From assembly GCA_023664345.1 (NCBI GenBank), contig JAMPFQ010000015.1, positions 32,130-96,129 of the forward strand: DNA of 64,000 nt, in the 5' to 3' direction. Position numbers and translations under genes: made by a program. A model generated the notes under the pieces. It was not told the DNA's origin. It worked only from the letters and a program-made list of their open reading frames with translations, and ran no database searches. Shown here one piece after another: positions 33,267-42,313 of this stretch (within the stretch, counting starts at the first letter, position 1; each line of letters begins with the position of its first letter). Origin of the DNA: Lachnospiraceae bacterium. GTDB lineage: Bacteria > Bacillota > Clostridia > Lachnospirales > Lachnospiraceae.

Positions 33267-34268
33267 ATGGAAAATATCAAAGAAAAATCGCATGGCCCGG
33301 ATAAATATAAGATCCGGCAGACCATCATCACACTGCTTCCCCTGGCGGCTCTGGTGATCCTGTTCGCCGTTTTCTGCGGCGTGATCGGGGCGAAAGGGTA
33401 TCGCCTGGATATGTATCTGAAGATCGTTTTCAACGAGGGCGTTGTCCTGGCGGTAGTGGCAACGGGGGCCATCTTTATCTATACCCTGGGAACTTTCGAT
33501 ATCAGCCTGGGAGCGGCTACGCTGTTTGCCGCGACCATGGGCGTCACGGTATATAACGCGACGGAAAGCCTGCTGCTGATGGTGCTGACGATCTTTGGGA
33601 CGGGTATCCTGTGTTCCCTGCTGAATTCCGTGCTGGCATCGGTATTCCACATACCTGCTTTTGTGACCACGGTGGCTATGATGTCCGTGCTGTCCGCCGT
33701 AGCGGCGCAGATCATCACCACCAACGGCGGGGCGCTTGGCGGGATCAGTATTCCCGGCACGGTGCTGAAGCCCTTTGACACGATCGGATTTAAAGTTTTG
33801 CTGCTGGCGCTTTTCTTCCTGTTCTGCTTCTTTGTGTTCCAGTTGACAAAAGTGGGACGCAGGCAGAAATTCATCGGCGGAAACGCGGTCTGCGCCGCGC
33901 TGACGGGCATCCGGTATAACAGATATGCCATCATCGCTTTTACCATGACGGGCATAGGCGTGGGGCTGGGAGCGTTCCTGACCTTGGTCTACACGCCCTC
34001 CGTCACCACCACGACGGCCTCCAGCATCGGCATGAACATCTTTATCGCCATCGTGTTCGGCGGAATGCCCATCTCGGGCGGAGCAAGATCCAGAATCTAT
34101 GCGGCTGTGGTGGGAGGGTTCTCTTTTATGCTGCTGAATGACATCCTGGAGGTGCTGATCGACAGCAGCGCGGCCTACGGGATCACCCAGGTGATCAGTG
34201 CCGTATTCTTTCTGGCAGTAGTCTATGTAACCAGCATGAACTACAGGACCAGCCTGCTGCCACGCTAA
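33267..34268 (+). CDS. Sugar ABC transporter permease 1
   Basis: 333 residues, BPD_transp_2-type permease of CUT2 sugar importers. A basic cytoplasmic start (about 1-20) is followed by eight to ten membrane segments, with the conserved GTFDISLGAATLFA near residue 75 and NIFIAIVFGGMPISGGARS near 260. It forms the pore with the second permease encoded 1.5 kb downstream. The start is set by AGGAGG of the family A element. A family B element begins 2 nt after its stop. Confidence 0.92.
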   Translation: MENIKEKSHGPDKYKIRQTIITLLPLAALVILFAVFCGVIGAKGYRLDMYLKIVFNEGVVLAVVATGAIFIYTLGTFDISLGAATLFAATMGVTVYNATESLLLMVLTIFGTGILCSLLNSVLASVFHIPAFVTTVAMMSVLSAVAAQIITTNGGALGGISIPGTVLKPFDTIGFKVLLLALFFLFCFFVFQLTKVGRRQKFIGGNAVCAALTGIRYNRYAIIAFTMTGIGVGLGAFLTLVYTPSVTTTTASSIGMNIFIAIVFGGMPISGGARSRIYAAVVGGFSFMLLNDILEVLIDSSAAYGITQVISAVFFLAVVYVTSMNYRTSLLPR

Positions 34269-34270
34269 CA

Positions 34271-34372
34271 AGGTGAGAAGAATTTCTAAGGTGTCAGAGT
34301 ACGCCACCTAAGAAATTCTACGTCTGCGGTGCAGACTTTCTCACCTGGAAGAACGCAAAGGCGGCGTTCTTC
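34271..34372 (+). repeat. Family B post-stop element, copy 2
   Basis: Begins 2 nt after the permease stop. AGGTGAGA (34271-34278) pairs with TCTCACCT (34339-34346), where copy 1 has GTGTGAGA/TCTCACAC: two outer pairs changed together. The inner arm is AGAATTTCTAAGGTG / CACCTAAGAAATTCT, and the second hairpin GAAGAACGC / GCGTTCTTC (34348-34372) is identical to copy 1. Confidence 0.78.
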
Positions 34373-34470
34373 CCGGAATGGAATTTAACGCCTTGTGCGT
34401 TAGAGATAAATGCAATAAAGCAGCATTCATCCCCTGGTCCGGGAACTGGAGGGAGAATGCGGAACTAAAA

Positions 34471-34560
34471 AACAGTCTCAAAACGGAGACGCAATCGAAC
34501 AAGGGGCGTCGCAGTGCAGAGACCGGAACAAATTGTCGCAAGCGACAATTAGAATGGAGG
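34471..34560 (+). repeat. Family A leader element, copy 7
   Basis: AACAGTCTCAAAACGG start; GTCTC pairs with GAGAC and GACGC with GCGTC. The optional hairpin AATTGTCGC-AA-GCGACAATT sits between the outer stem and the tail AGAATGGAGG, which is the ribosome site of the binding-protein gene. The hairpin is the same as in the 9.3-kb half-copy. Confidence 0.8.
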
Positions 34561-34568
34561 ATATGAAA

Positions 34569-35714
34569 ATGAAAAACAGATTAAGGAAGTTATTGAGTCT
34601 CGCGCTGGCCGGGATCATGGCGGTTGGGATCATGACGGGCTGCGGCAACGGGGACAGTGCAGGCGGCACAAAGGATGTGAAGATCGGTGTCCTGGTGGCA
34701 GACGTCAGCGGCGAGGAGGCCCAGGGATTCCGCTCCTATTATGAGAATTACATAGCGGGGCAGTACGGCGTCACGTTTTCCTATACCGACGCCCTGGCAA
34801 GTGCCGAGGATGAGAAGACGGCCATTGAAAAGTTTGTCTCCCAGGGCTATCAGGCGATCATCTCCCTGTCCAGCAATGACCGGGCCATGCAGATCGAGAC
34901 CTGCGAGGAGAACAAGGTTTATTATGCCATTGCCTCCGGCGTGCTGGACGCGGAGCAGTATGAGACCTATAAAGGGTACGAGTATTTCGCGGGACAGATA
35001 GGGCCCAGCAACGAGACCGAGTTTGAAGCCGGAAAGGCAATGGGCGAGTACTACAAGGGACAGGGCGTGTCCTCTGTGGCGATCTATGGTGCGTTTATCC
35101 CCAATCCCATGCACGTGTACCGCGCGGCGGGAGTGATCGTGGGGCTTGGCGACAGCTATGGCGGTTCTGATGATATGAACGCCATCGTAGGCCAGATCTT
35201 CCAGGATCAGGGCGTGAAGATGGATAAGATCTCAGGCGATGTGGAAGTGGCGGCTTACCTGCAGGGTTACGGCGATACCACCACGGATGAGCTGAATGCG
35301 GCCATCCAGAAAAATCCGGACGCGTTTCTCTCCGTGGGCATGGCGACCACATTCTTTACGCAGTCGCTGAACGAGGCAGGGATCTCTTTCTCCGATATCG
35401 ACTCCTTTACGCAGGCCAACGGAACCGCCATCAAAGAAGGGAAACTTACCTACCTTGCAGGAAAGTATTCCTCATCCATCGGTCCGGTATTTGCCCTGAT
35501 CATGAACGCGGTAAACGGCAATGTGATCCGTGACAACGGCAATGCGGTGTCTCTCAGCCAGGGATACCTGGTGGCCACCGACGGCAATACCTTTGACGAG
35601 TATTATGTGTCGGACAACGGCGACGCGCCGATCTATGACAAGGCCGCGCTGGACGGCATCATCGGTGAAAACGTAACCTTTGAGGATGTGAAGAAGCTGG
35701 TGGAATCCAGGTAA
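34569..35714 (+). CDS. Sugar ABC transporter substrate-binding lipoprotein
   Basis: 381 residues. A lipoprotein signal peptide (MKNRLRKLLSLALAGIMAV) ends in the lipobox MTGC, so the mature protein is lipid-anchored outside the membrane. The rest has the periplasmic-binding fold of the ribose/galactose type (VLVADVSGEEAQGFRSYY, IISLSSNDRAMQIE). It captures the sugar for the two permeases and ATPase around it. ATG 34569 is 8 nt from GGAGG; ATG 34563 is only 2 nt from it. The ligand is unknown. Confidence 0.9.
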   Translation: MKNRLRKLLSLALAGIMAVGIMTGCGNGDSAGGTKDVKIGVLVADVSGEEAQGFRSYYENYIAGQYGVTFSYTDALASAEDEKTAIEKFVSQGYQAIISLSSNDRAMQIETCEENKVYYAIASGVLDAEQYETYKGYEYFAGQIGPSNETEFEAGKAMGEYYKGQGVSSVAIYGAFIPNPMHVYRAAGVIVGLGDSYGGSDDMNAIVGQIFQDQGVKMDKISGDVEVAAYLQGYGDTTTDELNAAIQKNPDAFLSVGMATTFFTQSLNEAGISFSDIDSFTQANGTAIKEGKLTYLAGKYSSSIGPVFALIMNAVNGNVIRDNGNAVSLSQGYLVATDGNTFDEYYVSDNGDAPIYDKAALDGIIGENVTFEDVKKLVESR

Positions 35715-35731
35715 ATTCACACGCGATTTGT

Positions 35732-35789
35732 GCCTGCGGTTTTCATACGCCCAAAAGCTTACGCTTTTCGGTGTCAGGGATCCGCAGGC
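35732..35789 (+). other. Intergenic hairpin between binding protein and permease 2
   Basis: GCCTGCGG (35732-35739) pairs with CCGCAGGC (35782-35789), with an inner AAAAGC/GCTTTT stem. There is no T-tract. Such structures within importer operons often stabilise the binding-protein transcript and raise its level over the permease (inference). Confidence 0.5.
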
Positions 35790-35810
35790 TGCGGAAAGGC
35801 ATGGTCATTC

Positions 35811-36833
35811 ATGAATGCTTCGAAGAGAATCACAGGAACCCTTGCGATCCCCGTGATCGCGGCGATCCTGCTGGAGGCTGTCTGCCTTGGGAACGGACAG
35901 CATATCATATCAAATATGCGGAGTTTCAACAACTTTGTGGTGTACACGGCCATTGTCATGGTCACTACCATGGCCCTGTCGATCAACTTAAACAGCGGAA
36001 GGTTTGATTTCTCCCTGGGAGCCATGGCGGCATTGTCCGCCGTGGCAGGGGCGAAAGTCTCCTACGCGCTGCTGGGCGGAGGCGCGGGAAGTGCAGGCCT
36101 CATGCTGTTTGTGACGGTGGTCGCGGGAGCAATCCTGGGGCTGATTTCGGGAGCGCTGTATGTTTCCCTGAAGATACCGCCCATCATCACCTCCCTGGGC
36201 GTGACCCTGATTTATGAAGGGATCCTTTATACCGTCACCGGCGGGAAATATGTGATGGCAGAGGTACAGAATCCCTCCATGTCCGGGTTTGTGGGAACCT
36301 GGGTCTATGCGGCGGTCATCATTGCGGCGGTTCTTGCGTTCATGATCATTGTGTTCGACTATACCAAGTTCGGATACGATTACAACGCGCTGAAGAACGG
36401 ACAGAAAGTAGCGGTCAACACCGGAATCCGGGAGATCCGCAATGCCATAGGCTGTTACGTTATCAGCGGGGCGCTGATGGGAATCGTGGGATTCTTAAAC
36501 GCGGCCAGGAACACGAACATCAATGGCGGACAGCTGAACTTCGGCTCTATTTCCATTATGTTCACGGCGTTTTTGCCCATGTTCATAGGGTCTTACATCA
36601 GCCGGTTCAGCAATGAAAAGCTGGGATTTCTGCTGGCGGCGGTCTGTATGTCCCTGTTAAATTCCACTTTCGCCGCGCTTTCAAACGTGGTGACGGCGTC
36701 CATGCAGTCCATCATCAACGCGGTGCTGCTGGTGGTATTCCTTATCTATTTGAATAACGAAAAATTATTGGTCAGAATCTGGAAAACAGTAAAGGATGGA
36801 CGAAATGTTCAAGAATCAGGAATTGCTGGATAA
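35811..36833 (+). CDS. Sugar ABC transporter permease 2
   Basis: 340 residues, second BPD_transp_2-type permease. It starts MNASKRITGTLAIPVIAAIL, with an NSGRFDFSLGAMAALSAV segment near residue 60 matching the first permease, and TAFLPMFIGSYISRF near 260. It probably pairs with the 33267 product. ATG 35811 is chosen because translation upstream gives a Cys/Arg-rich stretch without membrane character; the ribosome site is weak (GGAAAGG, about 10-14 nt). Its end overlaps the GH78-like gene. Confidence 0.88.
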   Translation: MNASKRITGTLAIPVIAAILLEAVCLGNGQHIISNMRSFNNFVVYTAIVMVTTMALSINLNSGRFDFSLGAMAALSAVAGAKVSYALLGGGAGSAGLMLFVTVVAGAILGLISGALYVSLKIPPIITSLGVTLIYEGILYTVTGGKYVMAEVQNPSMSGFVGTWVYAAVIIAAVLAFMIIVFDYTKFGYDYNALKNGQKVAVNTGIREIRNAIGCYVISGALMGIVGFLNAARNTNINGGQLNFGSISIMFTAFLPMFIGSYISRFSNEKLGFLLAAVCMSLLNSTFAALSNVVTASMQSIINAVLLVVFLIYLNNEKLLVRIWKTVKDGRNVQESGIAG

Positions 36834-38340
36834 AGCGTTATCCCTTTTGCCCAAACTGCAGGAGACGGATGTGGCGGCTGCGGGTACGGTTGTGGTCGTG
36901 GAGGATGCGGAGGGAAAAGCGGTTGTCCGAAAAGCGGAGGACTACACGGCCCGGGTTTTGAAAAAGGGCGATAAGGTGTGCCTGGATTTCGGGGATCATC
37001 AGGTGGGGTACTTTTCCGTGGAACTGGGTTCCGCAGGCAGCCATGCCGATGCCCCCGTGCTGCTGCGGGTGCATTTTGCCGAAAATCCGGCGGAACTGCT
37101 GGAGAACGCGGAAGTCTATCAGGGTTGGATCTGTGCTTCCTGGATCGAAGAGGAGAGGCTGCACATCGACGTGGTTCCCTCCCTGCTGCGGATGGAGAGG
37201 CGCTATGCGTTCCGTTATGTGGAACTGGAGGTTCTGGATATCAGTTCCAAATTTGCTCTTACCCTGAAAAACGCTTCCTGCAGGGCGGTCTCGTCGGCAA
37301 GGGAGGAAATGCTGAGTGAGTTTCACACGCAGGATGCCCTGAAAAAGCGGCTGGATCAGATAGCCTGCCGCACCTTACATAACTGTATGCAGACGGTTTT
37401 TGAGGACGGCCCGAAAAGGGACCGGCGTCTCTGGATGGGGGATCTGCGGATGCAGGCGCTGGCCAATTACCAGACTTACGGCCAGAATGAGATGGTAAAG
37501 GCCTGCCTCTACCTGTTTGCGGCGCTCCCCATGGAAAACGGGCAGATCGGAGCCTGCCTGTTCCTGGAACCGGAACCGGAAGTGGACGACACGGTGATGT
37601 TCGACTATTCCCTGTTCTTTATCTGTGCCCTGTGGGACTACTATGAAGCCACCGGGGATGAGGAGACCCTGCGGGAACTCTGGCCCACGGCGTTAAGCCA
37701 GATTTATATCGCCGAGGACAGGCTGGGTGAGAATGACATCATATTGGATTCCGACGTGCTGGGCTGGTGCTTTATCGACTGGAACCTGACGCTGAACAAG
37801 CAGGCGGGCGCACAGGGGATTTTTCTGTATGCGCTGCAGGCGGCCATACGCATTGCGAAAGTTCTGGGTGAAGAGCAGGAAGAGGCGAAACTTTCCGAGA
37901 TTTACGTGGTATGCAGGGATGCGGCTGTGCGTGAGTTGTGGGATGAGGAAAAAGAATGCTTTGTCAGCGGCAAGGCAAGGCAGATATCGGTGGCGTCCCA
38001 GGTCTGGATGATTCTGGGCGGCGCCATAGAAGGGGAAGCGGGACGGCGGCTGATGGAGGAAGTGGAGAGCCGGGAGGAGGCCGTTGGGATGGTCACTCCG
38101 TATATGTACCACAATTATATCGACGCGCTGCTTTTGCTGGGGGAAAAGGATAAGGCGCTTCTGAAGCTGGAAGCCTACTGGGGCGGCATGGCAGCACAGG
38201 GAGCGGACACGTTCTGGGAGTTATATAACCCCGCAGATCCCATGGAGTCCCCCTATGGAGGGACTATTGTGAACAGTTACTGTCATGCCTGGAGTTGCGG
38301 GCCGGCGTATTTTCTGCGCAGATATTATCAGGATGAGTGA
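36805..38340 (+). CDS. GH78-like (alpha/alpha)6 glycosidase with altered motif
   Basis: 511 residues from ATG 36805 (AAAGGATGG 5 nt upstream; ATG 36796 is possible). The shape is that of a short rhamnosidase-like protein: a beta-sandwich (about 1-175), then an (alpha/alpha)6 barrel. The segment DGPKRDRRLWMGD (about 202) aligns with DCPQRDERLGWTGD of GH78, but the Glu used as general acid is Arg. A Glu equivalent to the general base may be in TFWELYNP (about 470). No signal peptide. It may act on another glycoside or use a different acid. It overlaps the permease gene and is followed 15 nt later by the GH3 gene. Confidence 0.75.
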   Translation: MFKNQELLDKALSLLPKLQETDVAAAGTVVVVEDAEGKAVVRKAEDYTARVLKKGDKVCLDFGDHQVGYFSVELGSAGSHADAPVLLRVHFAENPAELLENAEVYQGWICASWIEEERLHIDVVPSLLRMERRYAFRYVELEVLDISSKFALTLKNASCRAVSSAREEMLSEFHTQDALKKRLDQIACRTLHNCMQTVFEDGPKRDRRLWMGDLRMQALANYQTYGQNEMVKACLYLFAALPMENGQIGACLFLEPEPEVDDTVMFDYSLFFICALWDYYEATGDEETLRELWPTALSQIYIAEDRLGENDIILDSDVLGWCFIDWNLTLNKQAGAQGIFLYALQAAIRIAKVLGEEQEEAKLSEIYVVCRDAAVRELWDEEKECFVSGKARQISVASQVWMILGGAIEGEAGRRLMEEVESREEAVGMVTPYMYHNYIDALLLLGEKDKALLKLEAYWGGMAAQGADTFWELYNPADPMESPYGGTIVNSYCHAWSCGPAYFLRRYYQDE

Positions 38341-38355
38341 AAGCGGGGAAAGAAG

Positions 38356-40113
38356 ATGGAAAAGATCGATCTCAGGGCAAAGCCCTTTTACCTGGATGAT
38401 GAGGCGGTAGAGTGGGTGGAGAGTACTTTTGCCCATATGACGTTAGAAGAAAAATGCGGACAGGTATTCTGCCCCATGGGATTTGGTTCGGAGGAAGATG
38501 CCTTAAAGACGCTGGTTCAGGACATCGGCGTGGGCGGCATGATGTACCGCGCGGATACGGCGGCAAATATTCAGAACACGCACAGAAAGATCCAGGAACT
38601 GGCTAAGATCCCGCTGCTGCTTGCGGCGAATACGGAGGCGGGCGGGGACGGCCTTGCCCTGGAGGGAACCTCCTTTGGAAAGCCCCTGGCGGTGGCGGCC
38701 ACCGACGACCCGGAGAACGGCTACCGTATGGGGCTGACAGCCTGCAGGGAAGGAGCCGCGCTGGGACTGAACTGGTCCTTTGCGCCCATTGTGGATATCA
38801 ACTATGAATTTCACAACCCCATCACTAATGTGCGGACTTTCGGGGACGACCCCGAAAAGGTGATCGCGTTTGCGTCCAGGTATCTGGATGGTGCGGACGA
38901 GTGCGATGTGGCGGCGGCCATCAAGCATTTTCCGGGGGACGGCGTGGATGAGCGGGATCAGCACATCCTCACCAGCATCAATTCCCTGTCGGCGGAAGCA
39001 TGGGATGAAAGCTATGGCAAAGTATATCAGACCCTGATCGACAAAGGGGCAAAAACGGTGATGGCAGGACATATCGCGCAGCCGGCTTATGTGAAAGCGT
39101 TAAACCCGGAGGCCTCCAGGGAGGAGATGCTGCGCCCGGCCTCCCTGTCGAAGGAACTGCTGACAGGCCTGCTGCGGGGCAGGTTAAAGTTTAACGGGCT
39201 GATCAGCACGGATGCCACCCCCATGGTGGGCTTTACCGCGGCAATGCCCAGAGAACAGGCAATCCCCACGGCCATCGCCAGCGGGTGCGATATGATCCTG
39301 TTCAACAAGAGCCTGGAGGAAGACCTGGGGTATCTGAAAAAGGGCCTGGAAAACGGCCTGTTGACACAGGAGCGGCTGGATGAGGCGGTCTTGCGCATCC
39401 TGGCGGTGAAAGCCTCCCTACATCTGCATACAAAGCAGAGGCAGGGCACATTGGTGCCCGGGAAGGAAGCGCTGGAAGTGGTGGGATGCGCGGAGCATAA
39501 GGCGTGGGCCAGGGAAGTGGCGGAAAAGTCCGTCACCCTGGTGCGGGATGAGGAAAAGCTGCTGCCCCTTTCCCCGGAGAAATTCAGGAGGGTCTATCTG
39601 AATGTGATCCAGAAGGAAATGAGCCCGGAAGACCCCTATGTGCAGCAGTGGAAAGAAAGATTTGAAGCGGAAGGCTTTGAAGTGACGGTGCGGGATCGCC
39701 GGGTTGCCATTACGGTGCAGGATTTCATGGATCCGGACGCAATGACGCCCCAGAAGGGCAGGCTGATGCATGAGATGTACCGCGGCGTGGAGGAAATGAA
39801 AAGAGACTATGACCTGTATGTCTATATCTGCAACATGGAGAACGCTTCCAATAATACCACGCTGCGCCTGAACTGGAATGTCTGCTTCGGGCTTGGGGAC
39901 GACGCCCCCTGGCTGGCTTCCGAGATTCCGGTGGTAATGATCTCCACCGCCTATCCCTATCACCTGTTCGATGCTCCCATGATCGGAACCTATATCAACA
40001 GTTACAGCGGCCAGCCGGAGTTTTGCCGGGCGGTGATGGACAAACTGATGGGGCGCTCCGCGTTCCTGGGCGTCAGCCCGGTGGATCCGCTCTGCGGGAA
40101 AGATTATCTATGA
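38356..40113 (+). CDS. Glycoside hydrolase family 3 enzyme (NagZ-like)
   Basis: 585 residues. The N-terminal GH3 barrel has the motif KHFPGDGVDERDQH (about 190), which keeps the Asp-His pair used as acid/base in the NagZ subgroup, and the nucleophile segment GLISTDATP (about 285). A smaller C-terminal domain follows (about 390-585). There is no signal peptide, so it cleaves imported beta-linked sugars in the cytoplasm; a beta-N-acetylhexosaminidase or a related specificity is likely from the motif, but the island context could mean another glycoside. Starts 15 nt after the GH78-like gene; its stop lies 11 nt before the pgmB start. Confidence 0.85.
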   Translation: MEKIDLRAKPFYLDDEAVEWVESTFAHMTLEEKCGQVFCPMGFGSEEDALKTLVQDIGVGGMMYRADTAANIQNTHRKIQELAKIPLLLAANTEAGGDGLALEGTSFGKPLAVAATDDPENGYRMGLTACREGAALGLNWSFAPIVDINYEFHNPITNVRTFGDDPEKVIAFASRYLDGADECDVAAAIKHFPGDGVDERDQHILTSINSLSAEAWDESYGKVYQTLIDKGAKTVMAGHIAQPAYVKALNPEASREEMLRPASLSKELLTGLLRGRLKFNGLISTDATPMVGFTAAMPREQAIPTAIASGCDMILFNKSLEEDLGYLKKGLENGLLTQERLDEAVLRILAVKASLHLHTKQRQGTLVPGKEALEVVGCAEHKAWAREVAEKSVTLVRDEEKLLPLSPEKFRRVYLNVIQKEMSPEDPYVQQWKERFEAEGFEVTVRDRRVAITVQDFMDPDAMTPQKGRLMHEMYRGVEEMKRDYDLYVYICNMENASNNTTLRLNWNVCFGLGDDAPWLASEIPVVMISTAYPYHLFDAPMIGTYINSYSGQPEFCRAVMDKLMGRSAFLGVSPVDPLCGKDYL

Positions 40114-40124
40114 GGATGGAGAAC

Positions 40125-40766
40125 ATGAAAGCATTTATTTTTGACTTGGACGGAGTGATCGTCTTTACAGATCGTTTTCACTACCAGGCATGGAAAAGGA
40201 TAGCGGACCGGATGGGAATTTATTTTGATGAGGAGATCAACAACCGCCTGCGCGGGGTGAGCCGGATGGATTCCCTGGAGATCATCCTGGAAAAATATGA
40301 CGGGGAGCCATTGTCCCGGGAAAAGAAAGAAGCGCTTGCGGAAGAAAAGAACGGGTACTACCGCGCTCTTCTGGAGGGCATGACACCGGCGGACGTGGCG
40401 CAGGAGGTCAGGGACACGCTGAAAGAACTGCGCCGCCGGGGCTATAAGCTGGCCATCGGGTCTTCCAGCAAAAACGCCCGGTTCATTCTGGAGAAAGTGG
40501 GGCTGCTGGACGCCTTTGACGCGATCTCCGACGGCACGAACATCGCAAGGTCAAAACCGGATCCCGAAGTGTTTTTAAAAGGAGCGGCATTCCTGGGCGT
40601 GGAACCGGAGGAATGCGTGGTGGTGGAGGATGCCTTTGCAGGCATTGACGCCGCCAAGGCCGGGCATATGATGGCAGCAGGCATTGGCGACGCCAGGGAT
40701 TACGAGAAGACGGATCACAGGCTGGACACGTTTGCGGATCTGCTGGGGATCTGCAATTCCTTATAG
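40125..40766 (+). CDS. pgmB: Beta-phosphoglucomutase
   Basis: 213 residues, HAD superfamily. The nucleophile loop FDLDGVI (about 6) has the DxD pair, FHYQAW follows as in characterised beta-phosphoglucomutases, SSSKN (about 113) is motif II, and KPDP with VVEDAFAGIDAA complete the HAD motifs. It converts beta-glucose 1-phosphate to glucose 6-phosphate after sugar phosphorolysis. ATG 40125 has GAGGA 8 nt upstream; ATG 40110 overlapping the GH3 stop is possible. It is the last gene of the importer operon, and its final 52 bp overlap the convergent MATE gene. No sugar phosphorylase is present in the window. Confidence 0.88.
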   Translation: MKAFIFDLDGVIVFTDRFHYQAWKRIADRMGIYFDEEINNRLRGVSRMDSLEIILEKYDGEPLSREKKEALAEEKNGYYRALLEGMTPADVAQEVRDTLKELRRRGYKLAIGSSSKNARFILEKVGLLDAFDAISDGTNIARSKPDPEVFLKGAAFLGVEPEECVVVEDAFAGIDAAKAGHMMAAGIGDARDYEKTDHRLDTFADLLGICNSL

Positions 40767-42130
40767 GTGCCCCGGATCAGGAACAGGGAGATCGCAAAGG
40801 TCAGCACGTCCGATACGGGCATGGAGTACAGCACGCCGTCCAGTCCGAACAGCACAGGCAGGAACAGCGCGAACCCCACGCCAAACACAATCTCTCTGAC
40901 CATGGAGAGCAGGGTGGATGCCGCCGCCTTTCCCATAGCCTGTAAGAAAATGAAGCAGGCCTTATTCACACAGGCCAGGATCACCATGCACAGGTAAATG
41001 CGGAACGATCGTAAGGCAAAGTCCGTATAATGACTGCTTTCGTTGGCGGCGCCGAACAGGGCGATAAGCTGCCCCGGGAAAACTTCAACAATGAGGAACG
41101 CGACCGCGCCCACAGCCGCCTCGGCGAGCAGCAGCCTGGTAAACAGATCTTTTACCCGCTGATGCAGCCTCGCGCCCATGTTATACCCTACAATGGGGAT
41201 GCAGCCCGCCGCCATGCCCACCACAATGGAGATGACGATCTGGAAGAATTTCATGACGATTCCCACTACTGCCATGGGAATCTGGGCAAACTGTTCCTGT
41301 CCGAAGATCGGATCTGCTGCGCCATATTTCCGTAACATATTGTTGATGGCCGCCATAGACGCCACCAGGGAAATCTGGGAGAGAAAACTGCAGATACCAA
41401 GCACAAGGGTCTTTCTGGCGATACCCTGATCCATGCGGTAGTCGCCTTTTTCAGGCCTGACCGTTTTCATGTGCAGCAGATACCAGAGCGATAAGAGGGC
41501 GGTAACGATCTGTCCGATCACAGTGGCCACTGCCGCTCCCATCATGCCCCATCTGAAAATGAAAATAAAAACAGGATCAAGAAGGATGTTCAGGATCGCT
41601 CCCGTCAGGGTAGAGACCATGGCGAATCTGGGGTTGCCGTCAGCCCGGATGATGGGGTTCATGGCCTGCCCGAACATATAAAACGGGATCCCCAGCGAGA
41701 TGTAGAAAAAGTATTCTTTGGAGTGTCTGTAGGTTTCCTCGTTGACAGTGCCGCCGAACATGGCGATGATTCGGTCGCTGAAGAGCAGGTAGACGGCGCA
41801 AAGGATCAGGCTGCTGGCAAGGATGAGCACAACGGAATTGCCGATGCTCTTTTTGGCTTTTTCGGGTTCCTGTTTGCCCAGGCTCAAGCTGACAAAAGCG
41901 CAGCAGCCGTCCCCCACCATGACAGCGATGGCAAGGGCTATGACCGTGAGCGGGAATACGACGGTGTTGGCGGCGTTGCCATAGGAGCCGAGGTAAGCCG
42001 CGTTGGCGATGAAAATCTGATCGACAATATTATAGAGAGCGCCTACCAGAAGAGAGATGATACAGGGAACGGCATATCTGCGCATTAATCTTCCAATGTG
42101 TTCTGTTCCCAGAAATTGATTTGTTTCCAT
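40715..42130 (-). CDS. MATE-family efflux transporter
   Basis: 471 residues with twelve predicted membrane segments in two related halves, as in MATE exporters that expel drugs or metabolites with Na+ or H+. Typical segments are LVGALYNIVDQIFIANAA near the N-terminus and its counterpart VVGIVMKFFQIVISIVVG in the second half. ATG 42130 (METNQFLGTEHIGRL) has AAAGGAAG about 7 nt upstream; the longer open frame upstream has no membrane character. It converges on pgmB with a 52-bp overlap. Confidence 0.92.
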   Translation of the reverse strand: METNQFLGTEHIGRLMRRYAVPCIISLLVGALYNIVDQIFIANAAYLGSYGNAANTVVFPLTVIALAIAVMVGDGCCAFVSLSLGKQEPEKAKKSIGNSVVLILASSLILCAVYLLFSDRIIAMFGGTVNEETYRHSKEYFFYISLGIPFYMFGQAMNPIIRADGNPRFAMVSTLTGAILNILLDPVFIFIFRWGMMGAAVATVIGQIVTALLSLWYLLHMKTVRPEKGDYRMDQGIARKTLVLGICSFLSQISLVASMAAINNMLRKYGAADPIFGQEQFAQIPMAVVGIVMKFFQIVISIVVGMAAGCIPIVGYNMGARLHQRVKDLFTRLLLAEAAVGAVAFLIVEVFPGQLIALFGAANESSHYTDFALRSFRIYLCMVILACVNKACFIFLQAMGKAAASTLLSMVREIVFGVGFALFLPVLFGLDGVLYSMPVSDVLTFAISLFLIRGTYKELQIPSRSANVSSL

Positions 42131-42313
42131 GATGTTTCTTCCTTTCACACAAAAAATAAACGTGCGGCAGATAACTGGATTTACGCAGTTCTTTGCCACA
42201 CGTTCAAGAGATATTTTAAGGGTTCTTTTCAGGAATGTCAAAGGGTATTTTCCACAAAAATTGATGCGGTGCAACAGTTCAATCATGATGTATGTTCCAT
42301 ACCTGACCTCTTT

